In this document: one piece after another, positions 11,930-22,382 of the stretch | Numbering within the stretch: the first letter of the stretch is position 1 | Layout: each line of letters opens with the position of its first letter | Assembly (NCBI GenBank): GCA_035235625.1 | Contig: CP141147.1 | Coordinates: forward strand, 11,955,001-12,019,000 | Length of the DNA: 64,000 nt | Direction of reading: 5' to 3' | Origin: Saururus chinensis | Lineage: Eukaryota > Streptophyta > Magnoliopsida > Piperales > Saururaceae | The notes under the pieces: model-generated | Databases searched by the model: none | Told to the model about the DNA's origin: nothing | What the model saw: only the letters and a program-made list of their open reading frames with translations | Made by a program: the position numbers and the translations under genes

Positions 11930-14201
11930 TAAGAACTAATGAAGAATTAAGAAGTGATAATGGGGATAATAATGCACAAAATATTCAAGTTAAAACCTTG
12001 CATGATTATTTGCAACCAACTAGATCAAGTTTTCCTTCTTGCATGATTTTTCCAACTAATGTGGGTAGTTTTGAACTGAAGCCGGGTGTAATTCAATTAC
12101 TACCCAATTTTTATGGCTTAGATTCGGAAAGCCCATATTTGTATTTAAAAGAGTTTGAAGAAGTTGGTGCAACTTTGCCAAACCAAAATGTTTCAAATGA
12201 TGTTATTAGATTAAAACTCCTTCCATTTTCTTATAAAGAAAAAATAAAAAATTGGTTGAATTCTTTGAAGCTAAGATCCATTAGAACATGGCAAGAAATG
12301 CAAAGAGAATTTTTGAAAAAGTTTTTGCCCACCCATAGAACTAATACACTTAGAAAGAGCATCATGAATTTTTTACAAAAGAAAATGAGACTTTCTTTCA
12401 ATGTTGGGAAAGATTTAAAGAACTTTTGTTGTTGTGCCCACATCATGGATATGAAACATGGCGTATAATTAGTTTCTTTTATAATGGCTTGACTTCTTAA
12501 ATGAGGCAATTTGTTGAAATGATGTATAATGGAGAATTTTTAAGTAAAGAACCTGAGGAAGCATGAGACTATTTTGATGTGTTAGCTGAAAATGCTCAAT
12601 CATGGGAAGATTCTAATGAATTTAAAAGTAGTATTAAGACCAAATCTAATGGGACAACTAAGGGGGGCATGTACCTTCTTAAAGAAGAGGATGATGTAAA
12701 AGCAAAAATTACAAGTTTAACTAGAAAAGTTGAGGCTATGGAAATTAATAGGGAAAACATGTCTAAAGCTTCTCAAAAAGCACAAGATATTTGTAGTATA
12801 TGTGAGAGTGATGGACACCAAACACAGGATTGTCTAACAATTGCTGCTTTTCAAGAAGTGTTACGTACTAAAGCAAGTGCTATGAATACTTACAAAAGGC
12901 CTTTCTCTTCTCCTTATTCTGAAACTTATACTCCTAATTGAAGAAATTATCTAAACTTTAGTTGGAGAAATGAGTCTAATGTAAAGGTACCCCATTCTTC
13001 CTCAAATTATGTTCCACCACATAAGAAGACTCTTGAAGACACATTGCAAACATTCATGCAAAGTCAAACAACAATCAACAACCAAACAATGCAAGCCATC
13101 AATGATTTGAAGACTTCTATCACTCAATTGACCATAGCTTTGAGTATTAAAGAAAAAGGGAAGTTTCCTTCTCAACCTCAACCAAATCCTAAAGGTCAAT
13201 TTGTAATTAAAAATTTAAATTCTTTAAGTTCACAAGAAGAACATGCTAAGTCCATCACCACTTTGGGAAGTGGAAAAATCATTAACAAAGACATTCCAAG
13301 GAAGGTTGTTGAACCTAACGAGTCTTTGAATTCTAAACATGGTGATGAACTTGACAACTCCGATTGTGATTCTCCTATTCCTCCTCCTTTTCCTCAAAGA
13401 TTACAATCTTCTTCTAAATTGGTGCAAAATGGTGACATTCTTGAAATTTTCAAACAAGTGAAGATTAACATTCCTCTCTTATATGCCATTAAACAAATTC
13501 CATCTTATGCAAAATTTTTTAAAGACCTTTGTACAATCAAGCGTAAGCTACATGTACTAAAGAAGGCATTTTTGACAGAACAAGTAAGTGCAATTTTGCA
13601 CCAAAACACCCCACCCAAATATAAAGATCTTGGTTGTCCAACTATATCTTGTATAATTGGGAATTATAGAATTGAAAAAGTTTTGCTTGATCTTGGGGCA
13701 AGTGTTAATCTCTTACCTTATTCTGTTTATGAGCAATTAGGTCTAGCGAATTTGAAACTCACCAACATAACACTTCAACTTGTTGACCGCTCAATCAAAA
13801 GGCCAAGAGGAATAGTAGAAGATATCCTTGTTCAAGTGGACAAATTCTATTTTCTAGTTGACTTCATTATTTTAGACACACAATCGGTTTCAAATGCATC
13901 TTCTCAAATCCCTGTGATTTTGGGTTGTCCATTCCTTGCTACATCTAATGCTTTAATGAATTGTCGGAATGGAGTGATGAGGCTTTCTTTTGGGAACTTA
14001 ACATGTGAGTTAAATGTATTTGATGCTAGTAGACAACCATCAGACTTCGATGAAACTTTCGAGGTTGACATGGTTGAAAGTTTAGTGGAGGATGTTTTTC
14101 CTTTTATTTATTCTGATGATCCACTAAATATTTGCTTAACTCACTCTGATTTGATTAGAATTGATAAAGAGAAGATAATTGTTTTGAAGGACCCTGGATG
14201 A
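11930..14201 (+). pseudogene. Retrotransposon gag-protease polyprotein (Athila-related), broken
   Basis: The frame starts MEDLRTNEELRSDNG at 11930. The gag core (about residues 60-160; LDSESPYLYLKEFEE, then WQEMQREFLKKFLP) packages element RNA into particles. A canonical CX2CX4HX4C zinc knuckle lies at 12792-12833, then a retropepsin domain with LLDLGASVNLLP (active-site D at 13689; DLGA is usual in Athila proteases) and a later ILGCPFLATSNALM motif. It ends KDPG at 14201 with no RT behind it. Damage: a frameshift near 12380 in the gag core (the other copy reads QKENETFFQCWERFKE there), stops near 12498, 12564 and 12939, and a frame change before 13044. Gag and protease would act in cytoplasmic virus-like particles. 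Confidence 0.85.
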
Positions 14202-15927
14202 GTTTAGATGGAGGTGTGTCTGGCTAAATACAGTAAACTTAGCACTCCTGGGAGGCAACCCACTTTTGGTTTCGATAGTTATTTTTATTTAATAGTTAGC
14301 TTTTTTTTCTTTAGTTAGTTTTTAGTTTATCATATTTATTGATTGCTTCAATCATTATTAGCGTGTGCTTATATGATTCATTATTGATTTACCCTAATGT
14401 GATTATGCTTGTGCTTTATTGACTATTTTTCTTTTGATAGCTATGTACATGAGCACATCAATCGATATATTATCTCTTCTTTCCTCTTTTCTTATATTAA
14501 GCATTGCATTTGCTTTCTTTTATACATTGAGGATAATGTTTAGTTTAGGTTTGGGGTATAGAAAGAGATTTTTCTTTCATGTTTTTTTTTTAGTCTTACT
14601 TAAAAAATGAAAAAAAATTGAAAAAAATAATTAGATTTATGTTTTTGCTTATTACATTGATGCTTATTTTAGACATGTGACTTTGTTTAATGATATTAGA
14701 CTATTCAGAATATGACTTGACAGATTTAATGATTTTGAGTTCTGATTACTTTATATTGGTTTCTTGTGCTTCTATTTTGAAAAAAACTAAGAAAGATATT
14801 TGCCTAAGTGAGAATTCGAGCCTTTGATTATGGTCTTACATCTTGGTGGATATCATTGAATCTAAGTACTTATTTTCTTATTAGAGTAAAACTTTGGCAT
14901 GATCTACTAGTATTCAAGTTATCATGATAGAGTTTTGAGCTTCACTATTCTTGGTTTGTAGAACAGTCGAGGACTTTTTGTCAACACAATTCAAGTCGAT
15001 TGTATAATGTGCTCAAGAAAAAAAAAGAAAAAAATTGTGAAAAAAAAAGAAAAATTGTAAAGAATTAAAGTCAATCTATTGAGTAGACCGGGACTCGGCA
15101 TGCCTCACTAAGCATAGGGTGTTCCAGTCAAAAGGTAGAGTTGACTAATTTATGACATGCATAGCCTTGAAACCTATTTGGTTCAAGTTATTAAACCTGA
15201 GGGGTGCTTTAACACCTAGTGCCCTTAGCCAACTTGATTGGGAGTCACTGGCCTAACACTTGTTACATGGATCTTATAGAAAGCTTAAAAGGCTAAGCCT
15301 TACACATGTCATGTGAGATGAGCATAAAATTCTAGTAGGACATTATGCAATTATATCTTGAATGAGTTGTCAGGTGATCTAGGATGTTTTACTTTTTAAG
15401 GAAGGTTTTGCATGATTCTCTATTATGATCTATTGAAGATGAATAGCTGCTAATGTTTATTTTTGAGTGTTAAAATTGAAATTGCGAAGTGGACATGAGA
15501 CACATTGAGTTGTTCGATTCATGAGAATGGGATTTTATAATTACTTGGCATTGTCTGTTTTTCTAAAACTATTATGTATGTATGAGTACTTGCCACCAAT
15601 ATGAAGTTGTTAGAATGAATTATTGTTTCAGAAGACAAGTTATATTATGCATGATTGATTTTACTAAATGAAGTCACATGTTTAGGAGGAGTTGATTTGT
15701 AAATTTGACGTGCTTTTAATTTTAATTTTCTTTTATCATTCTAGTTTTGAATTTTGTGGGTAGATTCACTGCAAACTCTCACGAGACACAACTCGTCCAC
15801 TAGTGTAAGCTAGGGGTTTAAAGGCTTGTTGCATATGCTAAATGTAATCGAGATTTCCTGCGGAAGTGGAGTAGTTAGTTTTGTTTTCTATTATTTTAAT
15901 TTTTGTTTTGCTCAAGGACTAGCAAAA
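14202..15927 (+). other. 3' noncoding region of gag-protease element, copy A
   Basis: It begins with the Athila-type CTCCTGGGAGGCAACCCA block. There is no coding capacity. A polypurine-like TTTAGGTTTGGGGTAT at about 14544-14559 precedes a short A-rich part, and the rest is A+T-rich. All of it has a counterpart in the minus-strand copy (58151-60250). Confidence 0.6.
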
Positions 15928-15941
15928 AGTAGGTTTGGGGG
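15928..15941 (+). other. Polypurine tract, copy A
   Basis: AGTAGGTTTGGGGG lies 4 bp before the right LTR start TGATGCAC at 15946. The same motif precedes the 3' LTR of the minus copy. Confidence 0.75.
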
Positions 15942-15945
15942 TATT

Positions 15946-17327
15946 TGATGCACTAAAATAATGTTCAATTAAATATTTTACATTTTGAATTGCAATCCTA
16001 TTTTGTGTTAATTCATTGCTTATTTGGGCTATTTATGTTTTGAATAGGTTAGTTGGACCTTAATTGAGTTTACATGTCTAAACAGGCTTCAAGAGGATCC
16101 AACTGAAAGAGGAAGTGAAGCCCAACTACCCAAAGTTATTTAAAAGTCAAGAATGAGCTCCTAATGGTCTAAACATGCATGGAATGGTCGAACACAACCT
16201 TGCGGACCCGTTTGATTTGAGATTTGTATGAAGAGAACTAAATTAGGAAATAAGCTGATTTGGACAGATTGACACAGACTTAGTATTTTGACCATATCTT
16301 TCTATGTATAATTCGGATTGATATGCGTCTGCTGGCCTTGGAAAGATGACTTTCGTAGCTACAATTGTTATTTCAGGAAGTAATTCCAAATTCGAAAGAT
16401 TTATGGGTCGAATTCGGCATGCAAACGGACAGCTAGTAAACTAACATGAGGCTAGCACATGGAAAATCTTTTCATTGATTATGATTGATACACATAAGGA
16501 AAGACAATGAGGCTGATTGGATATCTAAAGCAAGATTCAAATATACTTATTTTCTAAATAAATAATTGATTTATGTAATTGATTTAGAATCTAATCATTG
16601 CCAAAGAAGCAACCAATCAGGCAATCAATTAGGATGCAATCTAGAGATATAATTTCACTTTCCTCTTTGAAGCAACCCCTTCTATTCCTATAAATAGAAG
16701 GGTAGACATGATAGATGGAGGATCCCCTCCTCTTTGGAGCTCTCTTCCCCTATTTTCTTCTCTCATTTTGTATTTTTGTAATGGCTTTCTAAGCTCTCAA
16801 GCTAAGGCTAGAGGTGATTTGTAACAATTTATTGGAGTTCAATTCATGTTTCATTAATGGTTTTAAGTAAGTATTATTTATTTGAAGTGATATTTATTTA
16901 ATATTGTTCTTCTTCTTTTTTCTTTGCGATTTGGATACATAAGATGCTTGAAGGCTCTCCTTTTTTATCTTTTGTGATTTGAATATATAGAAATCTTTAA
17001 GAGACAATTATTTATATCCTTCATCTATCCAAAGTATTTTCTATCTTTAATTTCAATTTTAATGTTCATATCTTCCGGTGAGATAGAATCTTCATTCGAT
17101 TCTAACTGAGATAACATGATACATAAAGAACATCATTAGATGTTACAATGATCCTTAATGCCTTAGTGTTTTCGCATCTTTATTTCTTAACTCTATATTG
17201 CCTCAATACTATTCTACTCTTTCTTTCTTAATTTTTCTTTTATCTATTTCATCATAACCATTTTCTTTGTTGCGCAAAGCTTTCCCTGTGGATCGACCTT
17301 CATAGTCTTTGTTCAGACGTAACAACA
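15946..17327 (+). repeat. Right (3') LTR of gag-protease element, copy A
   Basis: 1382 bp, TGATGCAC...GTAACAACA, followed by GTTGA. Relative to the left LTR it lacks 45 bp between GATCGACCTT and CATAGTC (the lost segment ends CTT, repeated at the junction) and 12 bp before GTAATGGCTT. Confidence 0.9.
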
Positions 17328-17332
17328 GTTGA
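17328..17332. other. Target-site duplication GTTGA (right)
   Basis: Exact repeat of 10020-10024. Tekay-like LTR sequence resumes after it. Confidence 0.92.
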
Positions 17333-17677
17333 TTGTTTTCTCAATTGTGAGACATTCACCATTGATTTGTTGCATGTATATGGTAGACAATGCTCATTGA
17401 CACAAGTTGTGTTGGAACAATGGAGCTTATTTTACACATGTAGTTATGTATGATTTGCATGGATATGCAGGATGGTGTGTAGTTGATACACTTCATGTTG
17501 CAGGGTGAATGTTTTTATCAAGAAATAATTATGTATGAGTTTATATTGAGATTTATTTATGCAAGATATGATTATGATAATGAGTTTCATATGTTTACAC
17601 ATTAGGTGTATATGTGTTATGAGCTATGGATGAAGCCATGAGGCATAGGTGACATGATATGTGCTTAGGGATTGTTG

Positions 17678-17876
17678 GTTATAACATGATATGCAGGTGG
17701 TTGACTTTGTATTGATGAAATATGTTATATATATCTTGATATGCAAGTGGCATGACTATGAGTTGATGGAATATGTTATATATAACATGATATGCAAGTG
17801 GCATGTCTATGTGTTGATGATATATGTTATAGATAGCATGACATGCATGTGGCATGAGTATATGTTATGGAATGTA
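17678..17876 (+). repeat. 51-bp minisatellite, four units, in the Tekay-like LTR
   Basis: Units start at 17678, 17724, 17775 and 17826 (46, 51 and 51 bp apart) with the shared pattern GTTATA...CATGATATGCAAGTGG. Because 51 is divisible by three, it also gives a false open frame of 17-residue repeats. Confidence 0.8.
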
Positions 17877-18522
17877 AATTATTTTATGATACACATGTGA
17901 TACAGGTATATGTGACTATTCCATGATGAATGGGCATAGTGATTAATTATGTGGTGAATGATTGTTGAGCATGCATGTGTTGTCATTATGAATTTACATT
18001 CCATAGTAAAATCCTAACTGAGCTTTGGCTCACCCCTCTTGTTTTTTTGTTTTGTTTTGGGGCTGCATGTCATGCCATGAAGGTTGTTCAGATGGGCTCT
18101 ATGTTGAGCATGTGGATGGTGCCGACCATTGATAGGGGATTCATAGAGATGTTGGGTTCTTTTGTTAGCTTGTTTATGCCATGTTGAGGAATATATACAC
18201 TTGACTCCACTTCACACTCTATTTAGCCATTGTTGGCTTAGAATCTTGTTAGTCTTTGTTTGCTTAGACTTAATTTAACCATGTGAGGGCTTGTTTATGA
18301 CTAGTATGTGGGTACGAGTAGACTAATGATTTAATTAGCAATCCTTTCTTTGTTCTATTTGCTTTTGTATAAATTATACATATGCAACTCCATAGTAAGT
18401 CTATCTAAGGATGGGTTAACTCTTCCACAATGCAACTCCACCTTGTCACACCTCGTGATGCTTCCTCCTTGGACCAGGTTCGGCTCATGGGTGGCATTGT
18501 TGGGGCATGACAAGTATGTTTT

Positions 18523-18535
18523 TGGTATCGAAGCA
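18523..18535 (+). other. Primer binding site, initiator-Met type, of the Tekay-like element
   Basis: TGGTATCGAAGCA follows the LTR end (18512) and resembles the TGGTATCAGAGC site used by most plant chromoviruses. Confidence 0.7.
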
Positions 18536-18727
18536 CGACTTTGTTCAAGAGTAAATGATTTTAATGATTCTTAAATGGTAATAGAGTGTGAGGTGATAAA
18601 AGATTTAGACAATGCTAGCGACGTTGTATTCCGTAAGTTGATTGTCTTGTTGTTGCTTGCATGATGTGTTGCTTGAAGCTTGTATTTTCTTGAGTTATTA
18701 GGCCTTATGATTTAATGTCTATTTATT

Positions 18728-19597
18728 ATGCAGATGGTTGGACCTAATCATACAGGCACTAATAATAATCGCGCAGCTAGTGATCCGAGAATTGACGATG
18801 TGTTGACAGTAGTCATGCAGGCGAAGCATGCGAGTAGCAGTGGGTCAAAACATCTCTCCTTGGAGGGCTTCAAAGACCTCAACCCTCTTAGCTTTCAAGG
18901 GAGGATGGATGCTTCCGTGGCGAATAATTGGAGGATTCATATAGAGAAGATCTTGAGCACGAGATGGCGCTCAGAGGAGGAGATGACTCACCTAGAAGTT
19001 TTCACCTTCGAGGGAGAGGGACAACGATGGTGGTTGTCTATGGAGAGGCAGAGGTTCCAGGGATGTGTTGACACTCCTTGGGAAGAGTTATTGTCAGCTT
19101 TCAATGACAAGTACTTCCAACTCCATGTCCGAGAGGAGAAGGAGTCGCTCAATCTCCAGCAGGGCACCATGTCTGTGCTTGCCTATAAGACTAAGATCGT
19201 CAAACTTGAGCGCTTTGTTCCTCATTTCTTTTGTGACAAGTATGAGTTGGCGAGGAATTTTGAGGATGGGTTGAAGCCTTTCATAAAAGGCTGGGTGGTC
19301 CCCTTCAGGCACAAGACATTGGTGGAGGTTCTTGAGACTGCCATTGTGGTGGAGAAACACTTAGAGGAGTATCTTAAGAACAAGAGGCAACAACCTAAAA
19401 GACCAAGGCAAGAGCACTTCCATGCACATCGGAACCAAAAGCATCGTGGTGGTAACTTTGTGAGGAACAACACCAACCATGTGCAGCCGAATCACCGTAA
19501 CCGTCGTGCCAACATTACTTGCTTAATTTGTTAACAAAATGGGCACTACCAGAATGAGTGTCCTTGCAACACTCATGGTGATGCACCAAGGCATTAG
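18728..19597 (+). pseudogene. Gag of Tekay-like gypsy retrotransposon
   Basis: Capsid protein that would coat element RNA. The frame from MVGPNHTG carries the conserved retrotransposon gag core: F.G..D...ANNWRIHIEKI near residue 60, then EGEGQRWWLSME and WEELLSAFNDKYF near residues 95-135, then a basic tail (RPRQEHFHAHRNQKHRGG). The zinc knuckle CLIC-stop-QNGHYQNEC has a stop codon (19532-19534) in place of the usual residue after the second Cys, so the gag-pol frame is broken. The open part is otherwise 268 codons long, suggesting a fairly recent loss. Confidence 0.85.
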
Positions 19598-19749
19598 CTA
19601 GTTCCACCAAATCATGGCCGAAGGTAGCAAGGAGGGAAACAAGGGAGACCTTAAGGAAGATCACAAGGTGGGCAGCAAGAGGGACAACAAAAGAGGCTAG
19701 CCAACCAAGGGAAAGTCTATGCGATCTCAGCTCATGAGCGGCCAATGCT

Positions 19750-21696
19750 TTGGCAGTGGTGGAAAGTATGCTTGTCATCACCTCCCACTATGCTAGAGTG
19801 TTATTTGATATTGGATCATCTCATTCATTCATTTCACAACATTTTGCTTGTGAGCTTAATGTTGAGCATAAGATGTTGTCTATTCCCTCACATGTGTCTA
19901 CTCCTTCGTCTTCCCTTCGGGTAGTGGAATCTCTTGAGAAGGTCTCTATGTTGATTGAGGTGCATGAGTTGTTTGTTGATTTGATTATCTTGCCTATGAT
20001 TGATTTTGATGTGATTTTAGACTTAGACATGATGCCAATGTATCATGGACATATTGATTGTCGAGGGAAGAAAGTGGTGTTTGCTTTGCCAGATGTTGAG
20101 CCTTTCATCTTCTAGGGTGTGAGATAGTCTAGTGGGAAATTCTTAGTGTCTTTCTCTATGGCAAGAAACTAGATTAACAATGGGTGTGAAGCTTTCCTTT
20201 CTACCATCTTGGGGAAGAGTGCGGCCTTGCCTTCTCTTGACTCCATGCGGGTTGTGTCGAAATATGCGAACATATTTCCTGGTAACTTGTCGGGGTTGCC
20301 TCTAGAGAGGGAGATTGAGTTCCACATCAATCTTATTTCGGGCACATGTCATATCTCTAAAGCCCCATACCGAATGGCTCCAACCGAACTCAAAGAGCTA
20401 AAGTCACAGTTGCAAGGATTTGACCTAGTGCATCTCCTTGGTGTGCACCGGTCCTGTTCGTCAGAAAGAAGGATGGATCCCTTCAGCTTTCTATTGATTA
20501 CAAGAGTTGAATCAGGTAACCATCAAGAACAAATATTCCTTGACTCATCTTGATGATTTGTTTGATCAATTACAGTAAGCTCAGGTGCTCTCAAAGATTG
20601 ACTTGAGGTCAGGCTACTTTCAGCTTCGTATCCGGCCCGATGATGTATTTAAGATGGCATTCCTGACTCAGTATCGATACTACGAGTTCTTGGTGATGCA
20701 CTTTAGCCTCACCAATGCACCGACATCATTCATGGACTTGATGAACAGAATCTTCAAGCCGTACTTGGATCGGTTCGTCATTATCTTCATGGACAACATT
20801 TTGATTTATTTGGGTAGCTAAGAAGAGCATGAAGAGCATTTGAGGATCGTCTTGCAAACCTTGCGAGATAACCAACTCTACACAAAGTTTAACAAGTGCG
20901 AGTTCTTGTTAGAAGAGGTGGAGTTCCTTGGCCACATCATTTCTAAGGAGAGTGTGGCGGTGACCCATCCAAATTGGAGATGGTCTTGAGGTGGGAGAAA
21001 TCCAAGAGTGCTTCTGAGGTCCAAAGCTTTCTAGGGATCACATGGTATTACCGGAGGTTCATAGAGAGATTATCTCGCATTGCAAGCCCTATGACCCAAT
21101 TAACAAGGAAGAATGAGAAGTTCGAATGGAGTCAAGCTTGTGAAGAAAAATTCCAAGAATTGAAGAAGAGGTTAAGCTCAGCTCTAGTCGTGATTTTGCC
21201 TTCGGGGAGTGGTGGATTTTTGGTCTATAATGATGCTTCACTGAGAGGTTTGGGATATGTGTTAATACAGCATGGGAGAGTCGTCAGCTTAGAATGCATG
21301 AGTGAAACTATCCTACACATGACTTGGAGTTAGCAGTCGTGGTGTTTGCATTAGAGATTTGGCAAAACTATCTCTATGATGAGAAGTTCGAGGTATTCAT
21401 GGACCACAAGCTTGAAATATCTCTTCACCGAAAGAGATTTGATCATGAGGCAAAGAAGATGGTTGGAATTCCTTAAGGACTATGACTTCACTATCTCCTA
21501 TCATCCCGGGAAAGCTAATGTGGTGGTGGTTGCATTGAGTAGAAAATTAGACACTTTCGTAGCTTGTGTGCCCATTCATGAATGGCTCTTCTATAAGGAA
21601 GCCATTGGGCTTAAACCAGAGTTAGCTATGGAGGATACACATAGGTGGTTCGCCAACCTATCCATAAGCTCTAGCTTAGTTGATGATGTGGTGTAG
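19750..21696 (+). pseudogene. Protease-RT-RNase H of Tekay-like gypsy retrotransposon, broken and truncated
   Basis: Protease: LFDIGSSHSFISQHFA near 19806-19853 holds the active-site Asp. The linker (FPGNLSGLPLEREIEF, then ISKAPYRMAPTELKELK) is characteristic of Tekay/Del. [20 protein letters not shown] keeps the first catalytic Asp (near 20600), but the YxDD box reads FMDN (near 20788). RNase H: FLVYNDASLRGLGYVL near 21218. The pieces lie in different frames, with breaks near 20115-20209, 20450-20585, 20820-20974 and 21333-21376. The region ends 5' of integrase. Confidence 0.85.
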
Positions 21697-21697
21697 T

Positions 21698-22382
21698 ACA
21701 TATAATAAAGAAATATGCTTCGTGTACCCAAGATTAGTTATCAACCACATCCACTAATCGGTGGCACACACATTAACATCTATTGAAGTTACATATTTAA
21801 ATCATAGTCGCCTACACTTTAACATCCACGTTCATGTAATGACGGAATGAAACACTCATTCACCAACCGATTTCACATGACAAAGTCAGAAGTTTTTACG
21901 TTACCAAGCAGCTCAAATTCAACTCCCTAAACATGTAGTCAAATAAAAATAATGCAAATATGCATCCTATGCCCAAGGAACATGTTTATATCATAAACGC
22001 TCATCCACATCCACATTCAAATAACATCCACATTTACATAACATCTACATTCACATTACCATCACACACTCATTCACCAACACATTAACATCCACATCAC
22101 ATCCACAACAAATACTTATTTAAATGATAAAGTCCTTAGTTTTTACATCCACATTCACAAAACAAATACATCCACATTCACAAAACAAATACATCCACAT
22201 TCACAAAACAAATACATCCACATTACCATCAAACACTCATTCACCAACACACCCAGATCCACATCAAATAATTATTTGAATGACAAATTCCTTAGTTTTT
22301 ACATAAATAGTTAGATCATATATAAAAAACAAATGCAAATGTTTCCAACAATTACACCAAATTTAATAGCACAATCTCATCA
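21698..22382. other. A+T-rich stretch 3' of the DUF1985-Ulp1 gene, with a 23-bp tandem repeat
   Basis: No gene is seen. CATCCACATTCACAAAACAAATA occurs three times at 22146-22214 with no spacers, and looser ACATCCACATT copies surround it from about 22000. Confidence 0.6.

Larger units (their letters stand above)
10025..17327 (+). mobile_element. Complete non-autonomous gag-protease LTR element (Athila-related, TR-GAG type), copy A
   Basis: A full element of 7303 bp: left LTR 10025-11462, tRNA-Asp-type primer site, gag-protease coding region, long 3' noncoding part, polypurine tract and right LTR 15946-17327, flanked by a perfect GTTGA duplication. There is no RT, RNase H or integrase. The protease is followed directly by CTGGGAGGCAACCCA, a sequence that in autonomous Athila-group elements lies downstream of pol, so the pol genes appear to have been deleted from an Athila-like ancestor. 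A second copy in opposite orientation lies at 56936-64000. It would depend on an autonomous relative for replication. Confidence 0.9.
7750..18512 (+). mobile_element. Long 5' LTR of a Tekay-like gypsy element, split by a nested insertion
   Basis: The LTR consists of about 7750-10019 and 17333-18512, about 3.4 kb once the nested element and one target duplication are removed. It ends GGGGCATGACA at 18512, the form typical of Tekay/Del LTRs, with a Met-initiator-type primer site 11 bp further on. It contains GTTCRAAC-like motifs near 8770-8870 and two internal minisatellites. The left boundary is uncertain (somewhere 7735-7911) because the 3' LTR is missing from the window. Confidence 0.6.
18513..21697 (+). 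mobile_element. Internal region of a Tekay-like Ty3/gypsy element, truncated
   Basis: The primer site, gag, protease, RT and RNase H are present in order on one strand behind the LTR ending at 18512. Similarity stops at about 21697, just after RNase H and before integrase, and unrelated DNA follows. The integrase, chromodomain and 3' LTR are not in the window. Confidence 0.85.

Noticed and set aside
14419-14610. Short hydrophobic open frame after the protease, a possible env-like remnant
   Set aside because: It overlaps the conserved noncoding polypurine-like region; the matching part of copy B is rearranged and no membrane protein feature is conserved.
17691-17900. Open frame with a repeated 17-residue pattern
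   Set aside because: It is simply the 51-bp minisatellite read in frame, inside an LTR.
22146-22225. Regular 23-bp repeats that could suggest a CRISPR-like array
   Set aside because: The units are directly adjacent with no unique spacers and the genome is a plant's; it is a small minisatellite.
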